From the NCBI GenBank assembly GCA_964645285.1, contig CAZYDR010000099.1, forward strand, positions 1 to 13,474: a stretch of 13,474 nt of DNA, given 5' to 3'. Numbering within the stretch: the stretch's first letter is position 1; the number at the start of each line of letters is the position of its first letter. This document shows positions 6,134 through 13,474 of the stretch, in pieces. The translations under genes and the position numbers were made by a program. The stretch is from JAYZAP01 sp964645285 (GTDB lineage Bacteria > Pseudomonadota > Alphaproteobacteria > JAAXGF01). The notes beneath the pieces are model-generated. The model did no database searches. It was not told where the DNA came from and was given only the letters and a program-made list of their open reading frames with translations.

Positions 6134-7015
6134 TTTTGTCGGCTGGATATGGCGCTCGCGAATGGTGATGTAGAGGCTGCTGGAGACGATGACCGCGACG
6201 CCAGCCCAGGTCCAGGGTTCGGGGAAGTCGCCGAACAGCACATAGCCCAGCCCGGTGGTGATGACCAGTTCCTGGTAGGTGATGGGGGCCAATAGCGAAG
6301 CGTCCGCGTGATACATGGCCTTGATCACCATAAGGTGGCCGCCGGCCGCGATGAACCCGGTGGCGGCCATGAGGAACAGGTGATAGCCGGTCGGCGTCAC
6401 CCACACCGTGGGCAGGGCCACGGTCGTCACCACGCCGCCGACCAGCGTCGTGAAGGTGAGCGTCACCAAGGGGTCATCGCCACCCGACAGCTTGCGGGTG
6501 GTAATCAGGAGAAGGCCGAAACAGGTGCCGGCGCCGAGGGCGTAAATCGCCTCCCACGGCACATGGTCGAATTCGGGCCGCACCACCATCATGGCGCCGG
6601 CGAAGCCAACCACCACCGCCGCCCAACGGCGCGGGCCGACCCGCTCGCCGAGTAACAACGGCGACAGGGCGGTGACCACCAGAGGCGCGATGAAGACCAG
6701 GGCAATGGCGTCAACCAGAGGCATGGTCGACAGCGCCGAGAAAAACAGGATGGTGGTGAGAAACATAAAGCAACTGCGCAGCAACTGGAGCTTAGGCTGG
6801 CGCGGCCACCAACGACTCCGGTCAACGCTCAACAACAACACCGGCGCCATGACCGCCAGATGAAAGAAGACCCGCGCCCACACCACCTGAAGCACCGGGT
6901 AGAACCCCAGCAGGACCTTGGCGATGGAGTCGATAATCGGCAGGTAGGTAAACGCCGCGAACATCAGCAATACGCCGATCAGCGGCCGGACCGGTACCAC
7001 GGCCGGGTTGTTCAT
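6131..7015 (-). CDS. EamA/DMT-family membrane transporter
   Basis: A 294-residue drug/metabolite transporter family protein made almost wholly of hydrophobic segments, fitting the usual ten helices arranged as two EamA repeats (about residues 10-138 and 155-285). GERVGPRRWAAVVVGFAG near the end of the first repeat and FGDFPEPWTWAGVAVIVSS near the end of the second are characteristic. The start at 7015 is preferred because it leaves MNNPAVVPVRP before the first helix and lies 5 bases past the stop of the upstream M19 gene. The frame stays open upstream but that part copies the 3' end of the M19 gene out of frame. Its stop codon lies in the 48-bp palindrome. It probably exports or imports a small metabolite linked to its operon partners; substrate unknown. 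Confidence 0.9.
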   Translation of the reverse strand: MNNPAVVPVRPLIGVLLMFAAFTYLPIIDSIAKVLLGFYPVLQVVWARVFFHLAVMAPVLLLSVDRSRWWPRQPKLQLLRSCFMFLTTILFFSALSTMPLVDAIALVFIAPLVVTALSPLLLGERVGPRRWAAVVVGFAGAMMVVRPEFDHVPWEAIYALGAGTCFGLLLITTRKLSGGDDPLVTLTFTTLVGGVVTTVALPTVWVTPTGYHLFLMAATGFIAAGGHLMVIKAMYHADASLLAPITYQELVITTGLGYVLFGDFPEPWTWAGVAVIVSSSLYITIRERHIQPTK

Positions 7016-7020
7016 AGCCG

Positions 7021-8034
7021 TCAACCGCCCCAGATTTCGCCGAATACCCGCAGGAAGTTCTCGCCCAGCAGGCCGCGAATATGAGCTTCGCTCCAACCGC
7101 GGTCGACCAATGCCTCGGTGATATGCACCAGGCCGGTCTGGTCGGTACACTCGCGGATGTAGCGGCCGGCGATTTCGTTGCCGAAGGCGGCCACGTAGTC
7201 GCCGATGAAGGCGGCCGAGCGGGCCAGGGTCATTTCCGTCACCGCCTTGACCACGGCCAGGTCACTGACCGCCGGTAGATCGGTGCCGATGCCCACATGG
7301 TCCGGCCCCACCAGATCGACGATGTAATCGAGTTGGCGCAGGTAGTCGTCCAGGCTCGGCGGTTCTTGCGGGTCACCGGTCCAGCACATAGCGCCGTAGA
7401 CGCTGGTGCCAATGACCCCGCCGCCGCCGGCCACCGCCTTAATTTCCTCGTCCGACTTATTGCGCGGACTGGCGACCACCGCCTCCGCATTGGAATGGGT
7501 GATGAGCACCGGCTTGGTGCTGACTTCGGCGGCCTTGAGGGTAGCGCGCTTGCCCACATGGCTGAGATCGACGGCGACACCGACATGGTTCATGACCCCC
7601 ACCGCTTCGACCCCGAGATCACTGAGACCGCCGTCCTCGGGCTCAAGACAACCGTCGCCCATGAAGTTGCGGCGATTATAGGTCAGCTGCATGACCCGCA
7701 CGCCGAGGCGATGGAACAGGGCGATGCGATCCAGGTTGTCGCTGATCGCCCGCATGTTCTGCCAGCCCATGATCAGGCCGACCTGGCCCGCCGACCGGGC
7801 AGCCGGAATGTCGGCGGCCCTCTCGATCAGACGCCACGGACAATCGGTCCGGGCAAGACGCGCGGCCCAGGCGGCCATGTCGTCGATCGTGCGCTCTAGA
7901 TCGCCTTCGAAGTGGCTGACGGTCAGGTTGGTGGCGACGACGTTGGCCGCCTTGAGGCCATCGGCATAGCCGTCACTCATGAAGGTCAGGCCGTCGATGA
8001 TAAGGGCATCTTTGTGCAGCGCCTGGGCATCCAT
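7021..8034 (-). CDS. Divergent M19-family dipeptidase homologue lacking several metal ligands
   Basis: A 337-residue M19-family protein. The start ATG at 8034 has GGGAG upstream and gives MDAQALHKDALIIDGLTF. Kept family features are His159 (VDLSH), His180 (ITHSN), Arg191 (SPRN), Asp252 (GIGTD) and the C-terminus GLLGENFLRVFGEIW. However, the N-terminal HxD metal pair reads D-G-L-T, and the bridging Glu is Gln92 in GWQN. The binuclear zinc site of classical dipeptidases therefore looks incomplete, so it may bind one metal or have a non-peptidase role. It follows the monooxygenase gene by 16 bp and precedes the transporter by 5 bp, so these three are probably one operon. No signal peptide is visible. 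Confidence 0.88.
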   Translation of the reverse strand: MDAQALHKDALIIDGLTFMSDGYADGLKAANVVATNLTVSHFEGDLERTIDDMAAWAARLARTDCPWRLIERAADIPAARSAGQVGLIMGWQNMRAISDNLDRIALFHRLGVRVMQLTYNRRNFMGDGCLEPEDGGLSDLGVEAVGVMNHVGVAVDLSHVGKRATLKAAEVSTKPVLITHSNAEAVVASPRNKSDEEIKAVAGGGGVIGTSVYGAMCWTGDPQEPPSLDDYLRQLDYIVDLVGPDHVGIGTDLPAVSDLAVVKAVTEMTLARSAAFIGDYVAAFGNEIAGRYIRECTDQTGLVHITEALVDRGWSEAHIRGLLGENFLRVFGEIWGG

Positions 8035-8050
8035 GGCGGTTGCTCCCGTT

Positions 8051-9067
8051 CTAGGTAAGATGCGGTCTGACGTCGGTGGCGAAGCGCTCCATGGCGCCGA
8101 GCACGTCGTCATGGGCGGCGCCGAAGCTCATGTTCAGCATCATATCGTGGATACCGAGCTCGGCGTAGGGACCCAGCCGGTCGATGCATTCACTGGCGGT
8201 GCCGATAATCAGCACCTTGCCCACATCTTCCAGGGTCTCGTTGGTCTCAATGGGCTTGATGGCGCCGTTGAGGACCTCGCCGGGGGTATCGTAGACGTTG
8301 ACGAAGCGCTGGTGATTGGCGTGGGCGATCTCGATCTTCTCGCGGCTGTCGGCGTCATCCTTGGCCACATAAAGCATTTTGAGCATGGACAGCATGCGCC
8401 CCGAAGCGGCCTCACCGACCTCGGCCACACCCTTGTGAAAGGCTTCGGCCTGAGCCACCACCTTCTCGAACGGCTCGCGCAACGGCGTCGTCATGATGTC
8501 GTAGCCGTTGAGCACCGAATGATAGATCGCCACCGGGGTGACCGCCGCCATCCAGATCGGCGGATGGGGTTGCTGCACCGGCCGGGGCGTAATGGTCAGG
8601 GCGTCGAATTTGTAATAGTCGCTGTCCCACGACACCTCGTTCTCGGTCATGAGTTTCTTGAGCAGGGCCAGGGCGTCGTCGAACATGGCGCGGCTTTCCT
8701 CCACCGGCACGTTGAAGCGGTCGAATTCGTAACGGAACGCGCCGCGCCCGATGCCCAGCTGTATGCGCCCGTCGGTAAGGCAGTCGGCCTGGGCAATCTC
8801 GCCTGCCAGACGGCGCATGTCGAGGAAAGGCAACACCAGCACCGAGGTGATGAACGGCATGCGCTTGGTCACCGAGGTCAGCTTGACCGCCGTCAGCAGC
8901 GGGCTGGGATGGGTCAGGTAATTGATGAAGTGATGTTCCGGGATGCCGAGCATGGCATAGCCGAGTTCCTCGGCGCGGGCCGCCTGAACCAGCATCTCGT
9001 CATACATGACCTTGAAGTGAATGCTCGTGTCGGGCCAGTAACACGGCAGGTAAAAACTGAACTGCAT
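8051..9067 (-). CDS. LLM-class (bacterial luciferase-like) flavin-dependent oxidoreductase
   Basis: A 338-residue TIM-barrel monooxygenase of the luciferase-like family, which uses FMNH2 (or in some members F420) to oxidise or cleave small organic substrates. The start at 9067 is supported by a strong AGGAGGAGG a few bases upstream. Family features are the N-terminal strand MQFSFYLPCYW, PEHHF near residue 50, the ADCLTDGRIQLGIGRG segment around residues 100-120, and PHPPIWMAA around residue 180. Genes for a flavin reductase partner are not in the window. It is the first gene of the tight monooxygenase-M19-EamA run; the GT87 gene lies 86 bp upstream on the same strand. Substrate unknown. Confidence 0.9.
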   Translation of the reverse strand: MQFSFYLPCYWPDTSIHFKVMYDEMLVQAARAEELGYAMLGIPEHHFINYLTHPSPLLTAVKLTSVTKRMPFITSVLVLPFLDMRRLAGEIAQADCLTDGRIQLGIGRGAFRYEFDRFNVPVEESRAMFDDALALLKKLMTENEVSWDSDYYKFDALTITPRPVQQPHPPIWMAAVTPVAIYHSVLNGYDIMTTPLREPFEKVVAQAEAFHKGVAEVGEAASGRMLSMLKMLYVAKDDADSREKIEIAHANHQRFVNVYDTPGEVLNGAIKPIETNETLEDVGKVLIIGTASECIDRLGPYAELGIHDMMLNMSFGAAHDDVLGAMERFATDVRPHLT

Positions 9068-9153
9068 CTCGATCCTCCTCCTGGCGCAGGCGCGCGCCAA
9101 CCGGGGCTGAGTGTGTCAAAGGAGGCGGCGCGAGGTAAGGGAAAAATTCGCGC

Positions 9154-10359
9154 CTAGTAAGAAATTCTGCCCTCGCCCAGCGCCCGGCGAAGAGCGATGA
9201 CGTAGAGCGCGATCAGGCAGAGCGCGCCGACCTGAAACCCCAGGTCGGAGCCGCTGATCCTGACCAGGAACGGCGTCATCCAGGCGAGAACCAGAACCTC
9301 GCGCTCCCACGGCAACCACCCAATGCGATAGCCCTCCCAGGCCATCAGGCCAATAGCCACGGCCATGACCATGAGGTCGTATTCATAGAGGTAAGGCGAG
9401 ACCAGCAGGGTGCCGGCCACAAGCAGCGCCATGGCGGCGGGGGTCGCGCCGCGCTTCCACCAGAGCCAGGCCACCGGCGCGGTAACCAGGGCCGCCAATA
9501 CGCCATGGATGGCAATAGCAATGGCCCTGTCCACATTCAGGACAACCAAAGTGGCATAGAGACTGGGCATTTTCTGCAGAGGGAACAGGCCCTCGGAGAC
9601 CCGTCCGGCGGCGCCGGTCAGGTTATCGAGGAAAGTGCTCCAGGGCTCCATACCAAAGACCATCAGGCTGGCGGCGCCAACCAGCGCCGTGGTCACCGCC
9701 GCCGATGTGAACACTGTCCACTGGCGGGCGCAGATCAGGGCCAGAGGAACCAGAATACCGAGATGGGGCTTGAACGTGAGAAGGCCGAACAGAACGCCAG
9801 CGATAATCGGCCGCCGGGTAATCAGATACAGCCCGCCGCCCAGGAAGGCGGCGCTGAGGAAACCGTTCTGTCCATAGGCCAGGTTCGTATAGGTGCCAGG
9901 AAACGCCGCCAGCAGCAACAGGGTCTCGCGCCGGGGTGCGATGCGCCACATGAGATAACCAAGCGGCAGGAACGTCACCACGCACCACACCACATAGGCC
10001 GGCACGTAGGGCAGCCATGCGAGCCAAAATATCGCGAAGTCGTAGTGAGGCGGATAGTTCCACATGACGGTGGAGCGGTATTCGGGCAGTGCAGGCAGCA
10101 TGGCCCGCATGGTCTCGAACAGCACCGCCGCGTCGAAGGGCGCCGCCGGGCGTCCCTCCAGGATCAGAGCCGAGGCCGCCCGAAAAACGCTGTAGTCCGA
10201 GCCAACGGCCGCCCCCGACGCCATAACCCCGGGACCGAAGAAGAAATGATAGATCAGGGACCCGGCGTAGACCGCCAGGAATATGGCCGCGTAAGCCCGG
10301 ATCAGCGGCGCGCCGAGCCAGTGCCGGTCATCCTTGGGATTGCTGTCCATATTTGTCAT
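9154..10359 (-). CDS. GT87-type (DUF2029) integral membrane glycosyltransferase
   Basis: A 401-residue multi-pass membrane protein with the marks of glycosyltransferase family 87 (GT-C fold), which uses polyprenyl-phosphate sugars in the envelope. GSDYSVFRAASALILEG (53-69) has Asp55 in the first external loop, the position of the GT-C catalytic acid. It is followed by MWNYPPHYDFAIFWLAWLPY, YGQNGFLSAAFLGGG and LLTFKPHLGILVPLAL, all typical. About nine to ten helices are apparent. The start ATG at 10359 has a poor ribosome-binding site; an ATG three codons later (10350) is an alternative. It diverges from the CDF transporter gene across about 100 bp. The acceptor is unknown, and no other cell-envelope genes are adjacent. 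Confidence 0.85.
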   Translation of the reverse strand: MTNMDSNPKDDRHWLGAPLIRAYAAIFLAVYAGSLIYHFFFGPGVMASGAAVGSDYSVFRAASALILEGRPAAPFDAAVLFETMRAMLPALPEYRSTVMWNYPPHYDFAIFWLAWLPYVPAYVVWCVVTFLPLGYLMWRIAPRRETLLLLAAFPGTYTNLAYGQNGFLSAAFLGGGLYLITRRPIIAGVLFGLLTFKPHLGILVPLALICARQWTVFTSAAVTTALVGAASLMVFGMEPWSTFLDNLTGAAGRVSEGLFPLQKMPSLYATLVVLNVDRAIAIAIHGVLAALVTAPVAWLWWKRGATPAAMALLVAGTLLVSPYLYEYDLMVMAVAIGLMAWEGYRIGWLPWEREVLVLAWMTPFLVRISGSDLGFQVGALCLIALYVIALRRALGEGRISY

Positions 10360-10394
10360 CAGCCTGACGGTGTTTCATAATACGGCTAGGCGGC

Positions 10395-10408
10395 GGTTTC
10401 GGGAAACC
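10395..10408. promoter_or_regulatory. Short inverted repeat in divergent promoter region
   Basis: GGTTTC and GAAACC face each other across a GG spacer, midway between the divergent GT87 and CDF start codons. It could be an operator or a hairpin in one of the leaders. Six-base arms are weak evidence on their own. Confidence 0.2.
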
Positions 10409-10463
10409 CTATTTCAGTGACGCCATAACGCCACATCGGTAATCTGGCGCAAGGGGGAACACC

Positions 10464-11411
10464 ATGGCGGCCAGCGGATCGAAGAAAGTCGTGTACGCGG
10501 CGCTGGCGGGTAATTCCCTGATCGCCGCGACCAAATTCGCCGCCGCCTCATATACCGGCAGCTCCGCCATGTTCAGCGAGGCGGTCCACTCGCTGGTCGA
10601 CACCGGCAACCAGGCGCTGCTGCTGTTCGGCATGCACCGGGCGGCGCGGCCGGCCGACAAGGCCCATCCCTTCGGTTACGGCAAGGAAGTCTATTTCTGG
10701 GCCTTCGTGGTCGCCATTCTGATCTTCGCCCTGGGCGCCGGCGTGTCGTTCTACGAAGGCATCGCCAAACTGCGCAATCCCCACCCAATCACCGACGTCT
10801 ATATCAACTACCTGGTGCTCGCCGTCGCCATGCTGTTCGAGGGCGGCGCCTGGCTGGTGGCGTTGCGCGAGTTCCGCGCCATCAAGGGTCAGGGCGGCTA
10901 TCTCTCCGCCATCCGCGACAGCAAGGACCCGACCATCTTCACGGTATTGTTCGAGGACAGCGCCGCCATGCTCGGCTTGGTTATCGCCTTTACTAGCATC
11001 GCCATCGGCCAATGGACTGGCCAACCGATTTTCGACGCCATGGCGTCCATCGGGATCGGCGCGGTGCTGGCGGTGACCGCCGCGTTCCTGGCCTATGAAT
11101 GCAAAGGACTGCTCATCGGTGAAGCGGCGTCGCCGGCGGTGGTCGCCGGCATCACGGAGATCGCCACGGCCTGCGAGGGCACCCTGCGCATCAACGAAAT
11201 CCGCACCCTTCACTTTGGCCCCGAAGACGTACTGGTGACCCTCAGCCTCGACTTCGCCGATAGTCTGGGATCAGTCGAGGTGGAGGCCGAGATTTCCGCC
11301 ATGGAGCAGCGTATCAAGGAACGTTTTTCCGAGGTCTCGCGGGTCTTCATCGAAGCCCAAAGCTGGACCTCGCACCTGGCGGCAACCCGTCAGGATGCTC
11401 CGGAGTCCTAG
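10464..11411 (+). CDS. Cation diffusion facilitator (CDF) family metal transporter
   Basis: A 315-residue inner-membrane divalent cation exporter, driven by proton exchange in this family. The start at 10464 follows AAGGGGGA with good spacing. Signature segments are HSLVDTGNQ (42-50), holding the TM2 metal-site residues, and HPFGYGKEVYFWAFVVAIL (68-86). FEDSAAMLGL in the fifth helix has Glu-Asp where zinc exporters usually have His-Asp. A C-terminal cytoplasmic dimerisation domain follows, with EIRTLHFGPEDVLVTLSLDF. The sequence resembles the SLC30A9 (ZnT9)-like branch more than YiiP/FieF; zinc, iron or manganese are possible substrates. It is a stand-alone gene overlapping the convergent small membrane protein gene by 4 bases. 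Confidence 0.92.
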   Translation: MAASGSKKVVYAALAGNSLIAATKFAAASYTGSSAMFSEAVHSLVDTGNQALLLFGMHRAARPADKAHPFGYGKEVYFWAFVVAILIFALGAGVSFYEGIAKLRNPHPITDVYINYLVLAVAMLFEGGAWLVALREFRAIKGQGGYLSAIRDSKDPTIFTVLFEDSAAMLGLVIAFTSIAIGQWTGQPIFDAMASIGIGAVLAVTAAFLAYECKGLLIGEAASPAVVAGITEIATACEGTLRINEIRTLHFGPEDVLVTLSLDFADSLGSVEVEAEISAMEQRIKERFSEVSRVFIEAQSWTSHLAATRQDAPES

Positions 11412-11662
11412 TCGTCTTTCCTCAGCTCAAGGACGACGTTGCGAATTTCCTCACGTATGGTGACGGCCACATAAAGAATGCCGTAGAGCGGCAGACCAAT
11501 GAAGAATGAATTCCAGGTAATGATCCAGACATTCGCCGGCTCTTCGCCACCAAGAGTGCCAACCAGTGCGAATATCAGGAAGACCGCCGCTATGATCAGG
11601 CTCATAAAGACACCGGCAACGCCGAGTATCTTCAAAACCAACGCTAATTGCGTGACTGCCAT
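11408..11662 (-). CDS. Small two-helix membrane protein, unknown function
   Basis: An 84-residue protein that I do not recognise. Two hydrophobic helices are clear, about residues 8-36 (LKILGVAGVFMSLIIAAVFL onward) and 48-66 (ITWNSFFIGLPLYGILYVAV). They are joined by a short GGEEPAN loop and followed by a charged C-terminal helix with IREEIRNVVLELRKDD. The ATG at 11662 has AAGGG upstream at a plausible distance. Its stop overlaps the stop of the convergent CDF gene at the sequence CTAG. Coding is supported by sensible membrane-protein composition and a natural stop, but a gene this short without a known family remains somewhat uncertain. Confidence 0.7.
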   Translation of the reverse strand: MAVTQLALVLKILGVAGVFMSLIIAAVFLIFALVGTLGGEEPANVWIITWNSFFIGLPLYGILYVAVTIREEIRNVVLELRKDD

Positions 11663-11718
11663 GGGTTTATTACCCTTGCTGCTGTCAGGACCGAATCACT
11701 TCAACAACGTCGCTGCCG

Positions 11719-11730
11719 GGTAAGCTTACC
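11719..11730. promoter_or_regulatory. Perfect 12-bp palindrome in divergent intergenic region
   Basis: GGTAAGCTTACC is its own reverse complement and lies between the divergent small membrane protein gene and the FAD oxidoreductase gene. A weak promoter-like pair for the oxidoreductase operon follows: TTAACC at 11744-11749 and TAATAT near 11766-11771. The palindrome could be an operator. There is no second copy in the window to support that. Confidence 0.3.
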
Positions 11731-11813
11731 TCGCCCCTGCAGATTAACCATAAACCATCTTCGCATAATATTTCAACCACTTAAGCGCAATGCCTGATGA
11801 CTAGAACGGCGCC

Positions 11814-12914
11814 ATGAACAGCTTTGACGTAGCCGTTATTGGCGGCGGCATGGTTGGTTCGGCCATCGCCTACGGTCTGGCGCGCCGGCGGCTGTCAGTG
11901 GTCGTGCTCGACGAAGGCGATGTCGCCTTCCGCGCTGCCCGGGGCAACTTCGGTCTGGTCTGGGTCCAGGGCAAGGGCGCCGACATGCCCGCCTACGCCG
12001 CCCTGACCCGACGCTCGTCGGACGCCTGGCCGGCCTTCGCTGATGAACTCGGCGAGGCCACCGGCGTTGACCTGGAACATCGCCGGCCGGGCGGCGTCGA
12101 TATCTGTTTTGACGATGAGTCAGTGGCGACACGCCAGGCCATGCTGTCCCGTGTGGACCGGGAAACCGATGGCGGCTTTCCGTTCGAAATTCTCGACCAC
12201 GGGGCCCTGGCCGATCTATTGCCCGGTCTCGGGCCCAAGGTCGCCGGCGGCTCCTACTGCCCTCTCGATGGCGACGCCAACCCGCTCTACCTGCTGCGCG
12301 CTCTCCACGCGGGTTTAATCGGCCTGGGCGGCGATTACCGGGCAGAACAGCGGGTCCGGTCTATCGCCGCGAACAACGGCGGCTTCACCGTGAACGGTAA
12401 CGGCCGGGCAGTCACGGCGGAGAAGGTCGTTTTGGCCGCCGGCCTTGGCAACGCCACCCTGGCCCCGAGCCTGGGATTGCGCGCGCCCGTAGCGCCCGAG
12501 CGGGGTCAAATTCTGGTCTCCGAACGGCTCGCCCCGGTGCTGCCCCTGCCCACGAGCATCGTGCGCCAGACCGGCGCGGGCAGTATGCAGTTTGGCGATT
12601 CCGTGGAGGAAGTAGGCTTCGACGACGGCACTACCAACGCCGTCATGGGCGCCATCGCCCACCGGGCGGTGACCGCTTTTCCCTACCTTCGCGACGTCCG
12701 CGTGGTGCGCGCCTGGGGCGCCTTGCGGGTGATGACCCCGGATGGCTATCCGGTTTATGAGCAATCGGCCACCCATCCCGGTGCCTTCGTCGCCTGCTGT
12801 CACAGCGGCGTCACCCTGGCCGCCGGCCACGGCGGGAAAATCGCCGACTGGGTCGCCGGCGACAGCCCGCCCGCCAATCTCAATGCCCTGTCCCCGGATC
12901 GTTTCGATGTTTAG
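11814..12914 (+). CDS. DAO-family FAD-dependent oxidoreductase (opine/sarcosine oxidase beta-subunit type)
   Basis: A 366-residue flavoprotein of the D-amino-acid oxidase family that oxidises secondary or tertiary amines. The FAD-binding VIGGGMVGSAIAYGLARR is at residues 8-25. RGNFGLVWVQGKGADMPAYA (44-63) is characteristic of subunits like OoxB/NoxB and HcnC. KVVLAAGLGN, PERGQILVSE and a C-terminal CCHSGVTLAAGHGGKIADWV complete the fold. Start ATG at 11814; the ribosome-binding site is weak. Its last 8 bases overlap the start of the (2Fe-2S) gene, and the FAD/NAD subunit gene follows, so the three would form an HcnABC/opine-oxidase-like heterocomplex in the order C-A-B. Likely substrates are an opine, sarcosine-like or imino acid compound. 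Cyanide synthesis is possible but less likely on context. Confidence 0.88.
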   Translation: MNSFDVAVIGGGMVGSAIAYGLARRRLSVVVLDEGDVAFRAARGNFGLVWVQGKGADMPAYAALTRRSSDAWPAFADELGEATGVDLEHRRPGGVDICFDDESVATRQAMLSRVDRETDGGFPFEILDHGALADLLPGLGPKVAGGSYCPLDGDANPLYLLRALHAGLIGLGGDYRAEQRVRSIAANNGGFTVNGNGRAVTAEKVVLAAGLGNATLAPSLGLRAPVAPERGQILVSERLAPVLPLPTSIVRQTGAGSMQFGDSVEEVGFDDGTTNAVMGAIAHRAVTAFPYLRDVRVVRAWGALRVMTPDGYPVYEQSATHPGAFVACCHSGVTLAAGHGGKIADWVAGDSPPANLNALSPDRFDV

Positions 12915-13195
12915 GCGACTTGGCCCCGGCGCCACCGTGCACTTGACCCTCGACGGCGTGGCCATTGAAGCGGCCACCGGCGACAGCGTCGCCGCCGCCC
13001 TGCTCGCCGCCGACGCGGGCGCCTTCCGCACCTCACCGGAGACCGCCGCACCGCGCGGCCTATTGCATGATCGGCGTCTGCTTCGATTGTCTGGTGACCA
13101 TCGACGGCGTGGCCAATCGCCAGGCCTGCATGGAGACCGTGTGCAACGGCATGCGCGTGGAGCGCCAGCACGGCGCCCGGCGGACCCTACCATGA
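12907..13195 (+). pseudogene. (2Fe-2S)-binding subunit of opine/HcnA-type oxidase, frameshifted
   Basis: This would be a small ferredoxin-like subunit of about 95 residues. ATG 12907 overlaps the upstream stop. It opens MFRRLGPGATVHLTLDGVAI and continues through a GDSVAAALLAADAG segment to PRG in frame 1. The cluster-binding half then lies in frame 2: YCMIGVCFDCLVTIDG, then ACMETVCNGMRVERQ. It ends at TGA 13193-13195, overlapping the next ATG as ATGA. The family reads RGPYC at this point, while here CGC GGC C is followed directly by TAT TGC (13054-13066). Two bases are therefore missing after 13060 (or one is extra). All four expected cluster cysteines (Cx4Cx2C plus a distal Cys) lie after the shift, so the product as read would bind no cluster. 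Sequencing error or a real mutation cannot be told apart here. Confidence 0.8.
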
Positions 13196-13474
13196 AGGAG
13201 CGATATGATCTGGTCATCGTCGGCGCCGGTCCGGCCGGCCTCGCCGCCGCCGCACTGGCCAGCGAGCTTGGCCTGGCGACCCTGTTGCTCGACGAACAAC
13301 GGGCGCCCGGCGGTCAGGTTTATCGCAACATTGAAACCACGCCGCCCGCGCGCCGCCATGTTCTGGGGTCCGACTACGCCAGAGGTGGTGCTCTAGCCAA
13401 AGCCCTGCGCGGCAGCACCGTCGACTACGTGACCGACGCTTCCGTATGGCGCGTGCAAGCCGGCGGCGAGATCG
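13192..13474 (+). CDS. FAD/NAD(P)-dependent oxidoreductase alpha subunit (OoxA/HcnB type), partial
   Basis: Only the first 94 residues are in the window; the frame is open to the edge. The start ATG at 13192 overlaps the previous stop as ATGA, and AGG upstream serves as ribosome-binding site. MKERYDLVIVGAGPAGLAAA carries the GxGxxG FAD-binding motif, DEQ after the second strand ends the dinucleotide fold, and APGGQVYRNIE (about 43-53) is a hallmark of the opine oxidase/HcnB-type subunit. It should form a complex with the two preceding gene products and pass electrons on. The same frame is continuous upstream to 12907 only because of the frameshift in the (2Fe-2S) gene; the ATGA junction marks the real boundary. 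Confidence 0.85.
   Translation, partial: MKERYDLVIVGAGPAGLAAAALASELGLATLLLDEQRAPGGQVYRNIETTPPARRHVLGSDYARGGALAKALRGSTVDYVTDASVWRVQAGGEI

Noticed and set aside
7979..9157. 392-codon plus-strand frame opposite the luciferase-like gene
   Set aside because: Antisense shadow with histidine- and glycine-rich composition; the minus-strand gene has a strong ribosome-binding site and family motifs.
13050..13070. Programmed +1 frameshift in the (2Fe-2S) gene
   Set aside because: No known slippery motif or stimulatory structure is visible, and the family is normally encoded in one frame, so an indel is simpler.
1..13474. CRISPR array, tRNA or rRNA genes, or complete insertion sequence
   Set aside because: No regularly spaced repeats, no tRNA/rRNA-like segments and no transposase or integrase frame were seen on either strand.

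Overview
The window is about 13.5 kb from a high-GC proteobacterium, most likely an alphaproteobacterium (Rhodospirillales-like). That guess rests on codon bias and family content: an MttB-family methyltransferase without pyrrolysine, M19 dipeptidase homologues, a luciferase-like flavin monooxygenase, and an opine/sarcosine-oxidase-type flavoprotein set. There are no rRNA or tRNA genes, no CRISPR array and no transposase. The organism assignment is inference.

Left edge (1-1085): an AT-rich, gene-free stretch holds three copies of a 10-bp motif and a 40-bp near-palindrome. It is followed by two back-to-back cyclic-di-GMP class I (GEMM-I) riboswitch aptamers (about 256-332 and 333-409). They lie directly upstream of the ribosome-binding site of a small exported protein of unknown function (421-933). 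Two hairpin terminators close this unit. This is the most striking part of the window: a self-contained, c-di-GMP-gated, single-gene transcript.

Middle (1112-6064): an MttB-like trimethylamine/betaine methyltransferase on the minus strand stands opposite a plus-strand row. The row holds an MDR-type alcohol dehydrogenase/quinone oxidoreductase, an M19 dipeptidase homologue and a LuxR-type regulator. The MDR and M19 genes are read as one 688-codon frame, but the MDR C-terminus looks like the product of a one-base loss that removed its stop codon. A perfect 48-bp palindrome (6086-6133) separates this block from the next.

Minus-strand block (6131-10359): a GT87-type membrane glycosyltransferase, a luciferase-like flavin-dependent oxidoreductase, a second and more divergent M19 homologue and an EamA/DMT-family exporter. 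The last three are tightly spaced and probably co-transcribed. The plus-strand CDF metal transporter (10464-11411) and a small two-helix membrane protein (11408-11662) meet tail to tail with a 4-base overlap.

Right edge (11814-13474): a three-gene flavoprotein set of the HcnCAB/opine-oxidase type: DAO-family FAD subunit, (2Fe-2S) subunit and the start of the FAD/pyridine-nucleotide subunit. The (2Fe-2S) gene carries a frameshift just before its first cluster cysteine. MttB, the two M19 homologues, the monooxygenase and the amine/opine oxidase genes together suggest uptake and breakdown of small N-methylated or amino-acid-derived compounds, but no substrate can be fixed from sequence alone.
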